Of a stretch of DNA of 64,000 bases, positions 34,454-43,106 are shown in pieces. The notes under the pieces were generated by a model, which saw only the letters and a program-made list of their open reading frames with translations, was not told the origin of the DNA and did not search any database. Within the stretch, counting starts at the first letter, position 1. Every line of letters begins with the position of its first letter. A program made the position numbers and the translations under genes. Source of the DNA: Candidatus Binatia bacterium (lineage in GTDB: Bacteria; Desulfobacterota; Binatia; UBA1149; CAITLU01); assembly GCA_036493895.1 (NCBI GenBank), contig DASXOZ010000033.1:1-64000 (forward strand), in the 5' to 3' direction.

Positions 34454-35731
34454 TCAGGGTGTTGCCGCTGCGGCAGCGGCCGCAGGGCGGCGCATCACGT
34501 GGGAGAAGACATCTGCGGCCGTGACGTTTCGCGCAGCCGCGAGCGCCTCTTCGTCGTCGACGTCGCCGTAGACGGTGTTGCGCTGGCGCGGAACGCGCCC
34601 CATGCGCCGGATCATCGCCTCGAGTTCCTCGACCGACGTGAATTCGCCCGCATCGGCTCCGGCCTCGCGCGAGATGCTCTCCTCCATCAGCGTTCCGCCG
34701 AGATCGTTGCAGCCGGCTGCCAGCGACAGCGTGGCCAGCTCGTGGCCGAGCTTGACCCAGCTCGTCTGCAGGTTGTCGATGAGGCCGCGAAGCATCAGGC
34801 GGCTGGTCGCGTAGACCGCAAGATCGAGTTGTCCCTGCGGGATCGGCGCGACGAGGCCTTCTTCGAAGAGCCGGGTTTCCTGCCAGATGAAACGCAGCGG
34901 CACGAATTCGGTGAAGCCGCCGGTTTCCGCCTGGATGGAACGCAGCAGGTCGACGTGCCGCGCAAGGTGCATCGGCGTCTCGAGGTGACCGTACATGATC
35001 GTCGATGTGGTCGGCACGCCGAGCTCGTGGGCGGTGCGGATGATCTCGACCCAGCTGGCGACGTCGAGCTTCTTGTGGCTGAGAATCTCGCGCACGTCGT
35101 CGTCGAGGATCTCGGCCGCGGTGCCGGGGATCGTGTTGAGGCCGCAGGCCACGAGCTCGCGGATGTAGCTGCGGTAGTCCATTCCCGCGCGCCGCGATCC
35201 GTAGAAGATCTCCATCGGCGAATACGCGTGGATGTGCAGCGAAGGGAACGCTTCGCGGATCGAGCGCAGCAGCTTGAAATAGCCGTCGTGCGGCATTTCC
35301 GGATTGATGCCGCCCTGCATGCACACTTCGGTGGCGCCGCGGCGCACGCCGTCGCGGATGCGCTCGATGACGCTCTCGACGGGGTCGTCGTAAGCGAGCG
35401 GGCTCGATTTCAAGTGAGCGAACGCGCAGAACTTGCAGCCGACGAAGCAGATGTTGGTCCAGTTGACGTTGCGGTTGACGACGTAGGTGACGACGTCGCC
35501 GACGTCGTCGCGGCGGATGCGATCGGCAGTGGCAACAAGGGCGGCAAGATCGTTGCCGCGACGCGTGAACAGGTGGACGCCTTCATCGACGCTCGGCCGT
35601 GTGCCGGCAAGCGCACGCTCGAGGATCCCTGCCGTGTACGGGTCGACGCCTGCGATTCGCGCTTCGAGCGGACGGTCGTCGTCGAGCAGGAACTCGACGC
35701 GGTCCGCGTTCGCTTCGGTCTGGTAGCTCAT
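34454..35731 (-). CDS. cofH: FO synthase subunit 2 (radical SAM)
   Basis: A 425-residue radical SAM enzyme making, with CofG, the 7,8-didemethyl-8-hydroxy-5-deazariboflavin (FO) core from tyrosine and a flavin precursor. The iron-sulfur motif is CFVGCKFCAF (CxxxCxxC). MQGGINPEMPHDGYFKLL and PGTAAEILDD are typical of CofH. ATG 35731 overlaps the cofG stop (ATGA). The C-terminal poly-Ala stretch is low-complexity and outside the catalytic core. Confidence 0.94.
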   Translation of the reverse strand: MSYQTEANADRVEFLLDDDRPLEARIAGVDPYTAGILERALAGTRPSVDEGVHLFTRRGNDLAALVATADRIRRDDVGDVVTYVVNRNVNWTNICFVGCKFCAFAHLKSSPLAYDDPVESVIERIRDGVRRGATEVCMQGGINPEMPHDGYFKLLRSIREAFPSLHIHAYSPMEIFYGSRRAGMDYRSYIRELVACGLNTIPGTAAEILDDDVREILSHKKLDVASWVEIIRTAHELGVPTTSTIMYGHLETPMHLARHVDLLRSIQAETGGFTEFVPLRFIWQETRLFEEGLVAPIPQGQLDLAVYATSRLMLRGLIDNLQTSWVKLGHELATLSLAAGCNDLGGTLMEESISREAGADAGEFTSVEELEAMIRRMGRVPRQRNTVYGDVDDEEALAAARNVTAADVFSHVMRRPAAAAAAATP

Positions 35732-36927
35732 TGGAGAAGCTCTCCGGGTGCAGGCATCGATGCGGCGGGGCGGGCGGTGATGCCGCGCTCCGACTGCACG
35801 CGCGCTGCGGCATCGATCATCGCCGGCTCCATCCAGTGCTCGTCCATCCACGCGTCGTAGACGGGCAGGCGCGGCTCCAGCGTAAAGCCGGACTCGCGGC
35901 AAAGCGACGAAAGCTTGGTGACCGCCGGCCACGCGGCCTCGGGATTGACGTAGTCGCGAGTGAGCGGCGAGATTCCGCCCCAGTCGTTGATGCCGGCGCG
36001 GATCAGGCGGTGGAGGTTGTCGGGACTGAGGTTCGGCGGAGCCTGCAGGTTCATCTCGGCGCCGAGCACGATGCGCGCGAGCGCAACGGTCCGCACCATT
36101 TCCGAATCCGTCATCTCGGGAGCGCCGGCCATCGCCGTGCATTCCTTGGCGCGGAAGTTCTGCACGATCACTTCCTGGATGTGACCGTAGCGCTCGTGCA
36201 GGCGGCGCAGCGCGAGAAGGCTCGAAATGCGCTCGGCTTCGTTCTCGCCGATGCCGACGAGGATTCCCGACGTGAAGGGAATCGCCAGCTCGCCGGCTTC
36301 GCGGATCATGCGAAGACGCTTTTCCGGATCCTTGTCGGGCGCGTGGTGATGCGGCATGCCGCGGTCGCGAAGGCGCGGGCTGACGTTCTCGAGCATCAGG
36401 CCCATGCTGACGTTGAAGGGACGCAGCATCTGCATCTCGGCCTTGGTGAGCAGGCCGGCGTTCGTGTGCGGCAACAGCCCTTCGCAAAGCGAGACCCTGC
36501 AAGCGAGGGCGACGTACTCGGCCGTCGATCGGACCCCGTGGGAGGCAAGAAATTCGAGGAAGCCGCGAAAGGCGATTTCGGGCTTGTCGCCGAGGCACAT
36601 CAGCGCCTCGATGCAGCCGAGCTCGTGTCCGCGCCGCGACCAGTCGCCGATCTCGTCGGGCGACATCGTCCATTCACCGGCGTCTCCGGGATCGCGACGG
36701 AACGTGCAGTAGCTGCAGCGATCACGACAGAGGTTGGTGACGGGTAGAAAGACCTTCGGCGAATAAGTGAGCGTGTTGCCGTGCGCGCTGTCGCGCATCG
36801 ACGAGGCGACGTCGCAGAGCGTGTGGGTGTCGGAAGCCGGAAGCTGGAGCAGCGCGAATGCGTCGTCGTCGGAGAGCGGCTCGTGCCGCGCAGCTTTTTC
36901 CAGGGCTATGTCGGCCGGATTCGCCAT
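35728..36927 (-). CDS. cofG: FO synthase subunit 1 (radical SAM)
   Basis: A 399-residue radical SAM enzyme, partner of CofH in FO synthesis. The iron-sulfur motif is CRDRCSYCTF. LTYSPKVFLPVTN, PHTNAGLL, TSGILVGIGE and PNLSPDN are CofG hallmarks. Separate CofG and CofH is the archaeal and proteobacterial-style arrangement, in contrast to the fused FbiC of actinobacteria. It is the first gene of the cofG-cofH-cofD-cofE run. Confidence 0.94.
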   Translation of the reverse strand: MANPADIALEKAARHEPLSDDDAFALLQLPASDTHTLCDVASSMRDSAHGNTLTYSPKVFLPVTNLCRDRCSYCTFRRDPGDAGEWTMSPDEIGDWSRRGHELGCIEALMCLGDKPEIAFRGFLEFLASHGVRSTAEYVALACRVSLCEGLLPHTNAGLLTKAEMQMLRPFNVSMGLMLENVSPRLRDRGMPHHHAPDKDPEKRLRMIREAGELAIPFTSGILVGIGENEAERISSLLALRRLHERYGHIQEVIVQNFRAKECTAMAGAPEMTDSEMVRTVALARIVLGAEMNLQAPPNLSPDNLHRLIRAGINDWGGISPLTRDYVNPEAAWPAVTKLSSLCRESGFTLEPRLPVYDAWMDEHWMEPAMIDAAARVQSERGITARPAASMPAPGELLQ

Positions 36928-37065
36928 CGAAACTTCGCTGCTCCCTCGAGGCGCGCTGCCTCGTCAGGTTGCCGACGCGTCCACGGTCGGGCGGCGCGAT
37001 CGAGCCGAAAACCGCGGCCGCAGCGCGGGTTTAGGCAGCGGCCCAAGTGATGTCAACGGGCCATG

Positions 37066-38469
37066 TCAACGGGCCATGTCCGGACAGTCGATCCCGAGCT
37101 TGTCCATGCGGTACTTGAGGATCCTGCGCGTGGTTCCGAGCAGGTCGGCCGCGCGAGTCTGGTTGAAGTATGTCTGCTCGAGAGCCTCACCGATGATGTC
37201 GCGCTCGAACTCGTCGACCGCGTCCGACAGCGACTTGCTCCCGCTGAGCACGGCCGAGCGGGGGTCGCCGTTGCCGGCCGCCGCCGTCGAGTTGGCCTCG
37301 AAATCGTCGGCAAGCTGGTCCGCTCCGATCACCGCCGTGTTGCCGCTCAGCACCAGCAGGCGCTCGAGCACGTTTTCGAGCTCGCGAACGTTGCCCGGCC
37401 AGCGGTGCGCCAGCAGCCTGTCGACGAGCGCGGGTGCCAGTTCTTTGGGCGGCAGGCCGAGCTCGGTGCTCTTGCGTGTCAGCAGGTGGCGGATCAGGTG
37501 GGGAAGATCACCCTGGCGTGCCCGCAGCGGGGGAAGCTCCACCGAGACGACGTTGAGCCGGTAGAAGAGGTCCTTGCGGAAGCGTCCTTCGGCGATCGCC
37601 TCGGACAGGTTGCGGTTGGTGGCAGCCACCACGCGGACGTCCACGTGCTGGGGCCTTGCGGCACCGACTCTCTGGATTTCCCCCTCTTCGAGAACCCGCA
37701 GCAGTTTTGCCTGCAGCCCCGCGCTCATCTCGCCGATCTCGTCGAGGAAGATGGTACCGCCATCGGCGGTCTCGAAGCGGCCGACTTTCTTGTCGATGGC
37801 GTCGGTGAACGAGCCCTTCTCGTGGCCGAACAGCTCGCTTTCGAGAAGCTGGTCGGGAATCGCGGCGCAGTTGAGGGTTACCAGCGGCTTGGCGGCGCGC
37901 GGGCTCTGGTAGTGAATCGAGCGCGCGACCAGTTCCTTGCCCGTTCCGGACTCGCCGGTGACGAGCACGGTGGAGCGCGTGGCCGCCACCGCGGAGATGG
38001 TCTTGAACACCGCCTGCATCTGCGGCGACTCGCCGACGATGTTCTCGAGACGGTAGCGCTGGCCGACCGCTTCGCGCAGCTCTTCCACTTCGTGTTTCAG
38101 TCGCGAGTGCTCGGTGGCCCTCTGAGCCACCAGCCTCAGCTCGTCGATGTCGAACGGCTTGGTGAGATAGTCGAAGGCGCCGAGCTTCATCGCAGTGACG
38201 GCGGTCTTGATGGTCTTGGTCGCCGTCAGCATCACGACGGCGACTTTCGTGTCGCGTGCACGGATGCGCTCGAGCGTCTCCAGGCCGTCAATGCCCGGCA
38301 TCAGCACGTCCAGGCAGACGAGCTCGCAGCGGCCCGCCTGCATCCATTCGAGCGCGGCCTCTCCGGACTCGACCGCTACCGCGTCGAACGAGTCCTTGAG
38401 GACCATGCGGATGGATTCACGAACTCCGGGTTCGTCGTCGACGATCAGTACTACCGGCTTGGTCGCCAT
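37066..38469 (-). CDS. NtrC-type sigma-54 response regulator
   Basis: A 467-residue activator: receiver (Asp54 in VCLDVLMPG, Lys104), AAA+ domain (Walker A GESGTGKE at 172-179, Walker B GTIFLDEIG at about 238-246, sensor-like RFRKDLFYRL) and a Fis-type HTH at the end (FNQTRAADLLGTTRRIL). The loop that contacts sigma-54 reads GSFTDA (219-224) in place of GAFTGA. It is the last gene of a three-gene signalling operon; its start overlaps the upstream gene by 53 bp. Targets should have -24/-12 promoters. Confidence 0.95.
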   Translation of the reverse strand: MATKPVVLIVDDEPGVRESIRMVLKDSFDAVAVESGEAALEWMQAGRCELVCLDVLMPGIDGLETLERIRARDTKVAVVMLTATKTIKTAVTAMKLGAFDYLTKPFDIDELRLVAQRATEHSRLKHEVEELREAVGQRYRLENIVGESPQMQAVFKTISAVAATRSTVLVTGESGTGKELVARSIHYQSPRAAKPLVTLNCAAIPDQLLESELFGHEKGSFTDAIDKKVGRFETADGGTIFLDEIGEMSAGLQAKLLRVLEEGEIQRVGAARPQHVDVRVVAATNRNLSEAIAEGRFRKDLFYRLNVVSVELPPLRARQGDLPHLIRHLLTRKSTELGLPPKELAPALVDRLLAHRWPGNVRELENVLERLLVLSGNTAVIGADQLADDFEANSTAAAGNGDPRSAVLSGSKSLSDAVDEFERDIIGEALEQTYFNQTRAADLLGTTRRILKYRMDKLGIDCPDMAR

Positions 38470-40297
38470 CGTTGGGTTCCTCTGTCTCTTGCTTGTCGGT
38501 GCGGAACGCGGAGCCGGCCCGCCACTTCAGGCAAAGCTCCGCGTCCTCGATCTGGATCGAAAGGTCGCCTCCGGCCCGCCGCGCAACTTCGCGAGCGAGG
38601 GCCAGCCTCCACGGCAGGGCGGCCCCGGAGGTCCAGGTGTCGAGGTGGCTGGCCGCCGCGGCGCCCGCGGCGATACGAATCGTCACGGCACTTCGGTCCG
38701 GGCTCGTGTCGATGACGGCCTCGTCGCCGGCACGGCCCAGCCTGCGAGCTTCGGCTGCACGGCAGCAGCACTCGTCAACGATCGCAGCGGCGACGAAGCG
38801 CAGCAGCGAGGGGTTGCCGACGCCATGGACCGGCGCGCGGGCGTCGATACGGATTTGCGATTCTTCTACGGTCGCTTCGGCGGCTTCGGTGAAGAGTTCC
38901 ACGAGGTCTGCGGCCGTTGCAGCCATGTCGGGCGCGAGGTCGGAGTAGCGCTGCAGCAGGTTGAGCTGGTCGTCAACGCGGCGGCACGCTTCGACCGCCA
39001 GGGGGCCGAGCGCGCCCGAGATGCGCTCGTCGCCTGCGCTCAGCTCGGTAAACGTCCGTATCGTCGAGAGCGGGTTCCTCAGATCATGGGCGAAGCCGGC
39101 CAGAACGGACTCCACCTCGGCGGTCGTCGCCACGGTCGGCGCCGTCTCGGCAGTGGGCGAAATGCCGCCATCGCCCGGTCGAGCCACGCGTGAAGGTGGC
39201 TGACCCAGGGGGACGACGATGCCCTTGATGCGCGGCGGCGACGCTGCGACGTCGGGAATCGACGGCGCTTCGGTCTCGCCGGACAATGGAACCGGGCTTG
39301 CCGGTGCGGCGAGTTCGGCGAGGAAACGAAGATCGCCCGCATCGAGCACGGCGGCGCCTTCGAGCGCGAGCACGCTGCGCGTGATCACGGCCTCCAGTTC
39401 AATGACGTTGCCCGGCCACCCGTAGTCCGCGAGCATCCTGCTCGAAGCATCCGAGATCCTGAGCGACGCGCCGAATGCATCAGCCGCGACGCGAGAGCCG
39501 ATCGAAGAGGCGAGGGCGCCGACATCGGCGCTGCGCTCGCGAAGCGGCGCGAGGCGCACGGCCAGACGCGACAGCCGATCGAAGAGAGTGGCCGAAAGGC
39601 GTCCGCAGGCCACGGTCGAAGCCGGATCGTCCGAAGCCGTGACGATCACGCGACGTCGTCGCGCGGACGCGAGCCAGCGCTCGAACGCGATCTGATCGCG
39701 AGCGGGCCGCTCATCGATCGCCGGCACCCACAGCACGCGCTCGTCGTCGGCCAGACGCGCGGTGATGGACTCGAGGAGATCGGGCTCCTGCCAGATCAGG
39801 GGCTCGCGCTCGTCCCAAACGCGGCCCAGCGCCGCGGCGACGTCGTCGGTGCCCGTCCCGCGTTCACCGACGATGAAGACCGCACCCCGGAACCTGCCGG
39901 CCGAGGCCAGGGCCACGGCGGCAGGCTTGGCGATCCGGGGCGGGGCCAGCCACGAGGCCAGGTCGTCAGCCGCAAGTGTTGCGGCGGCCGACTGACCGGA
40001 AAGTTCCAACAAAAGTCGAATTTTCGAACGCAGAACAATGAGATCGCAGGGTTTTTCTACGATCGTGCACTTGCGGTCCTTGAGACGGACCTTGCGCACG
40101 GCGGCACGGTCCGCCAGCAGCAGGCAGGGCGTCGAAGCGACGATGCGACCTGCGACCTGCGGATCTTCGGTGACGACCAGCGCGGCATCGGAGCCGATGT
40201 CCGCTTCGCAAGCCTCCACGACCTCGTGTCCGTCCGCCGCTGCGCGTACCGCAACCACGGTGCCCGGCGATGCTGCGACGACGGCAATCCGGCTCAT
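38417..40297 (-). CDS. degenerate receiver/AAA+ fused to HisKA and pseudo-ATPase
   Basis: A 626-residue hybrid. Residues 1-100 look like a dead receiver: the acidic pocket is lost and no phospho-Asp is seen, but the IVEKPCDLIVLR end survives. Residues 130-320 look like an NtrC AAA+ module with Walker A altered to GERGTGTD (Lys lost), no GAFTGA loop, but DYGWPGNVIELE retained. Residues 400-460 are a HisKA dimerisation helix with GFAHDLRNPLS (His404). The last part is a GHKL fold lacking clear N, G1 and G2 boxes. It is probably a non-catalytic scaffold or phospho-relay partner of the neighbouring kinase and regulator. Confidence 0.7.
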   Translation of the reverse strand: MSRIAVVAASPGTVVAVRAAADGHEVVEACEADIGSDAALVVTEDPQVAGRIVASTPCLLLADRAAVRKVRLKDRKCTIVEKPCDLIVLRSKIRLLLELSGQSAAATLAADDLASWLAPPRIAKPAAVALASAGRFRGAVFIVGERGTGTDDVAAALGRVWDEREPLIWQEPDLLESITARLADDERVLWVPAIDERPARDQIAFERWLASARRRRVIVTASDDPASTVACGRLSATLFDRLSRLAVRLAPLRERSADVGALASSIGSRVAADAFGASLRISDASSRMLADYGWPGNVIELEAVITRSVLALEGAAVLDAGDLRFLAELAAPASPVPLSGETEAPSIPDVAASPPRIKGIVVPLGQPPSRVARPGDGGISPTAETAPTVATTAEVESVLAGFAHDLRNPLSTIRTFTELSAGDERISGALGPLAVEACRRVDDQLNLLQRYSDLAPDMAATAADLVELFTEAAEATVEESQIRIDARAPVHGVGNPSLLRFVAAAIVDECCCRAAEARRLGRAGDEAVIDTSPDRSAVTIRIAAGAAAASHLDTWTSGAALPWRLALAREVARRAGGDLSIQIEDAELCLKWRAGSAFRTDKQETEEPNDGDQAGSTDRRRRTRSS

Positions 40298-41655
40298 CAG
40301 GAGAGGGTCTCCGCGAGCACGAGCGACGGAAGCGCATCGTCGTCTTCGATGACGGCGGCGCGGTGTCGCAAGGCGGTCGCCGCATCGAGGCCCGTTGCGA
40401 CTTCGAGCGCGGGCGCCAGCACCACGCGAAATGCGGTACCGCTTCCGGGAGTGCTCGAAACGTCAATGCTCGCGCCCGCTTCGTCGAGGATTCTTCGAAC
40501 GAGGGCGAGGCCGAGGCCGGTGCCTTCTTCGCGCGTCGTGAAGAACGGCTCGAAAATGCGCGAGAGCACCGAAGGCTCGATGCCCGGCCCGTCGTCGCGT
40601 ACTTCGATCACGGTGCGCGACGGGTTCTGGTCGGCAGCGACGTGCACGCGTACGCGGCCGCGCCCGTTGCAGGCCTGGATGCCGTTGACGACGAGGTTGA
40701 TGACGACCTGCCTCAGCTTGTCCTCGTCGATCGCAGCGCGCGGGACCGACTCGCCCACTTCGACGAGAAGTGCGACGCCGGTGCTGCGGGCATGGCTGCG
40801 AAGGAGCTGGCAGGTGCGGTCGACGCATTCGGCCGCATCGACGCTCGCTGCTTCACCGTCGCCGCCGGCCGCGCCTTCGCCCGGCCGCGAGAAGCTGAGG
40901 ATTTCGCCGACCAGCGTCGTGATGCGATCGATTTCCGCCAGGGTGAGGTCGAGAAAACCGCTGCGGAATTCCTCGTCTGCATGCCGTTCCGGAAGGAGCT
41001 GCGTGAAGGTGCGGATCGAGACGAGAGGGTTGCGGATCTCGTGGGCGAGGCCGGCGGCCATGCGGCCTACCGAAGCGAGGCGCTCGGAGCTGACGGCAGC
41101 GGCCCTGAGGCCCGCTGCTTCGACGGCCAGCGCCTCGCGCGCGGCCACCTGAACGATGCGCGCGCCGATGCGATCGCAGAACTCGAGGTCGTCGCGGGAG
41201 TAGACGGTGCGGCCTGATTTCGGTCCGACGCCGATGACGCCGAGAAGCGCGCCGTCGTCGGCGATCGGGTAGACCAGGTCCAGCGCGGCGGCCGTCATGG
41301 CCCGTTCGAGAGACAGAAGTCCGACCTCGGCGGCTTCGCTTCGGCGGATGGTCTGGGGATGCGCCAGGATCGATCGCGGCGCTTTCGAGAGAATCTCGGC
41401 CACCGCATCGATATCGGCCGTCAAAGCCGCGTCGCCGCAGTGAAAAATCTTCTTGCCGCTGCGGCAGACGATGGCTGCGTAGCCGGGTCGCAGCGCGAGG
41501 CGCACGACGTCGAGGGCGGCACGCGCGAAGTCTTCGGAGGAGGCGGGATTCTTGACCGCGCGGTCGAGCAGATAGGCGCATTCGGCGTGACGCGGCCGCG
41601 AGGCCGACGAAACCCTCACGGCAGCCTCCGCAGCGGCCGCCGGCAGAGCCGACAC
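40297..41655 (-). CDS. cytoplasmic sensor histidine kinase with GAF domain
   Basis: A 452-residue kinase with no membrane helices. A GAF-like domain spans about 27-175, HisKA follows with GLAHEIRNPLVSIRTFTQ (His205), and a complete HATPase domain has the N box INLVVNGIQAC, G1 VRDDGPGIE, F box and G2 GTGLGLALVRRI. It should autophosphorylate and pass phosphate to the NtrC-type regulator two genes on. The stop overlaps the next start by one base (TGATG). Its HisKA helix and that of the hybrid (IRTFTQLL/IRTFTELS) are clearly related, so one may derive from the other. Confidence 0.92.
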   Translation of the reverse strand: MSALPAAAAEAAVRVSSASRPRHAECAYLLDRAVKNPASSEDFARAALDVVRLALRPGYAAIVCRSGKKIFHCGDAALTADIDAVAEILSKAPRSILAHPQTIRRSEAAEVGLLSLERAMTAAALDLVYPIADDGALLGVIGVGPKSGRTVYSRDDLEFCDRIGARIVQVAAREALAVEAAGLRAAAVSSERLASVGRMAAGLAHEIRNPLVSIRTFTQLLPERHADEEFRSGFLDLTLAEIDRITTLVGEILSFSRPGEGAAGGDGEAASVDAAECVDRTCQLLRSHARSTGVALLVEVGESVPRAAIDEDKLRQVVINLVVNGIQACNGRGRVRVHVAADQNPSRTVIEVRDDGPGIEPSVLSRIFEPFFTTREEGTGLGLALVRRILDEAGASIDVSSTPGSGTAFRVVLAPALEVATGLDAATALRHRAAVIEDDDALPSLVLAETLS

Positions 41656-41908
41656 CAGCGTTTTCGGATCGGGAAACCCCGATCGCAGCTACCGCACATC
41701 CCCATCCTCCACCGCCCACATCAGGAGCCGAGACGGCCCCGCGGCGATCAGTCCAAGCAGGATACAGTGCCGCTTCCCGGAGGGTCAACTCCGGCCAGGG
41801 CGCGAAACGCAGGATCGGTACATATTTGCGCGGATAATTTCGCGGCCGCTGCCGCGATGCCGGAAATCCGCGTCGTGCGGTGGATTTGCGAGCGACGCTC
41901 GCGCCGGA

Positions 41909-42253
41909 TCAGTGTTCCGTGCGCCGTGCTGCAAGAGATCGCGAAACGCGAAGCGCGCCGAGCATCGCTAATCCCGCCGCAATGAAGACGAAGCCGCCGG
42001 TGCGCACGACCTCGTAGTAGTCGTACTTCATCGCGGCCAGCTCGTAGAGGAGCTGGGCGTCGGTGGCTGGGTCGAGAATGGAGGGCGTGCCCGAGAACGG
42101 CAGCCGCGCCGGCTCGCCGCCCGCCGCGACCGCCTCATGCTTGTGGTCACGGTACTCATCCATCTTGATCCACCCGGCCGCGGCATTGGCGATGCCGAGG
42201 GCGATCAGCGACACCCCGATGATCGTCACCAGGTTGGAGCGGGGGCGAGCCAC
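41909..42253 (-). CDS. two-TM membrane protein of unknown function
   Basis: A 114-residue protein with a GTG start. Hydrophobic segments at about 8-27 (LVTIIGVSLIALGIANAAAG) and 86-104 (GGFVFIAAGLAMLGALRV) flank a hydrophilic loop of about 55 residues. No family recognised. It is divergent from lipB, with 81 bases between the starts. Confidence 0.5.
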   Translation of the reverse strand: MARPRSNLVTIIGVSLIALGIANAAAGWIKMDEYRDHKHEAVAAGGEPARLPFSGTPSILDPATDAQLLYELAAMKYDYYEVVRTGGFVFIAAGLAMLGALRVSRSLAARRTEH

Positions 42254-42334
42254 GCATCCGGTCTAGCAGCGGGGGAGGGGCGATGGGAGAGGAGGGCGGT
42301 TGAGCGAGGACGGCGGCCTTTCTATCGTCCGGCG

Positions 42335-43084
42335 ATGGCCCCGGTGTCGCAGCCAGTCGATCCGTCGTCCGATCGCCTCGACGACATCGCCGTGCAGGTC
42401 TGGGGCGTCGTCGAGTACCAAGCAGCGCTCGCCCGCCAGCTCGAGCTGCATGCCCGCCGCGTCGCCGGCCAGATCGGCGACGTGCTGGTCCTCGTCGCGC
42501 ATCCGCCGACGTTCACGCTCGGCCGCCACGCGCCCGAGGCCGACATCGTGCTGAACCGCGCCGAGCTCGAGCGCCGCGGCATCGTCGTCGCGCGCAGCGA
42601 CCGCGGCGGCCGCGCCACCTACCACGGACCCGGACAGGTCGTGCTCTATCCAATTGTCTCGATCGCCGATCTCGGCCTCGGCGTGAAGGATTGGGTGTGT
42701 CTTCTCGAAGGCGCGGTGCTCGCAACGCTGGCAGGATTCGGTGTCACCGGTCATCGCCGCGCTTCGACGGCCGGCATCTGGACTGCGCCCGAAGGCGGCA
42801 GCAAGATCGCATCGCTCGGCCTGCGGATTTCACGAGGGACGAGCTACCACGGCATCGCGATCAACACCGGTTTGGATGCGTCGGTGTTCGATTGTATCGT
42901 CACCTGCGGCGTGCGCGGCGAACGTGTGACGACGATCGCGGCAGAGACCGGTCGCGCGGTAGACGACGACGCCGTCGCAAGCATGCTCGTGCGTCACGTC
43001 GCGGCAAGCATCCGCCAGGTGCGCGAACGGCGCCCCGGCATCGCGCCTGCCACACGCCGAACGCCGACGAACGAACGATCCTGA
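42335..43084 (+). CDS. lipB: octanoyl-[acyl-carrier protein] transferase LipB
   Basis: A 249-residue LipB that moves octanoate from ACP to lipoyl domains. Motifs: PPTFTLGRHA, SDRGGRATYHGPGQ, the Lys-containing SKIASLGLRISRGTSYHGIAIN, and the catalytic Cys in IVTCGVRGERVTTI. ATG 42335 is preferred because homology starts shortly after it. It precedes meaB by 22 bp in the same direction. Confidence 0.92.
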   Translation: MAPVSQPVDPSSDRLDDIAVQVWGVVEYQAALARQLELHARRVAGQIGDVLVLVAHPPTFTLGRHAPEADIVLNRAELERRGIVVARSDRGGRATYHGPGQVVLYPIVSIADLGLGVKDWVCLLEGAVLATLAGFGVTGHRRASTAGIWTAPEGGSKIASLGLRISRGTSYHGIAINTGLDASVFDCIVTCGVRGERVTTIAAETGRAVDDDAVASMLVRHVAASIRQVRERRPGIAPATRRTPTNERS

Positions 43085-43106
43085 GCCGCGCGAGAATCGA
43101 GATACC

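Noticed and set aside
41748-41775. Sigma-54-like site (GGCAC ... GC) upstream of the kinase operon
   Set aside because: On the minus strand the GG-to-GC spacing is 11, not 10, so it does not meet the -24/-12 rule.
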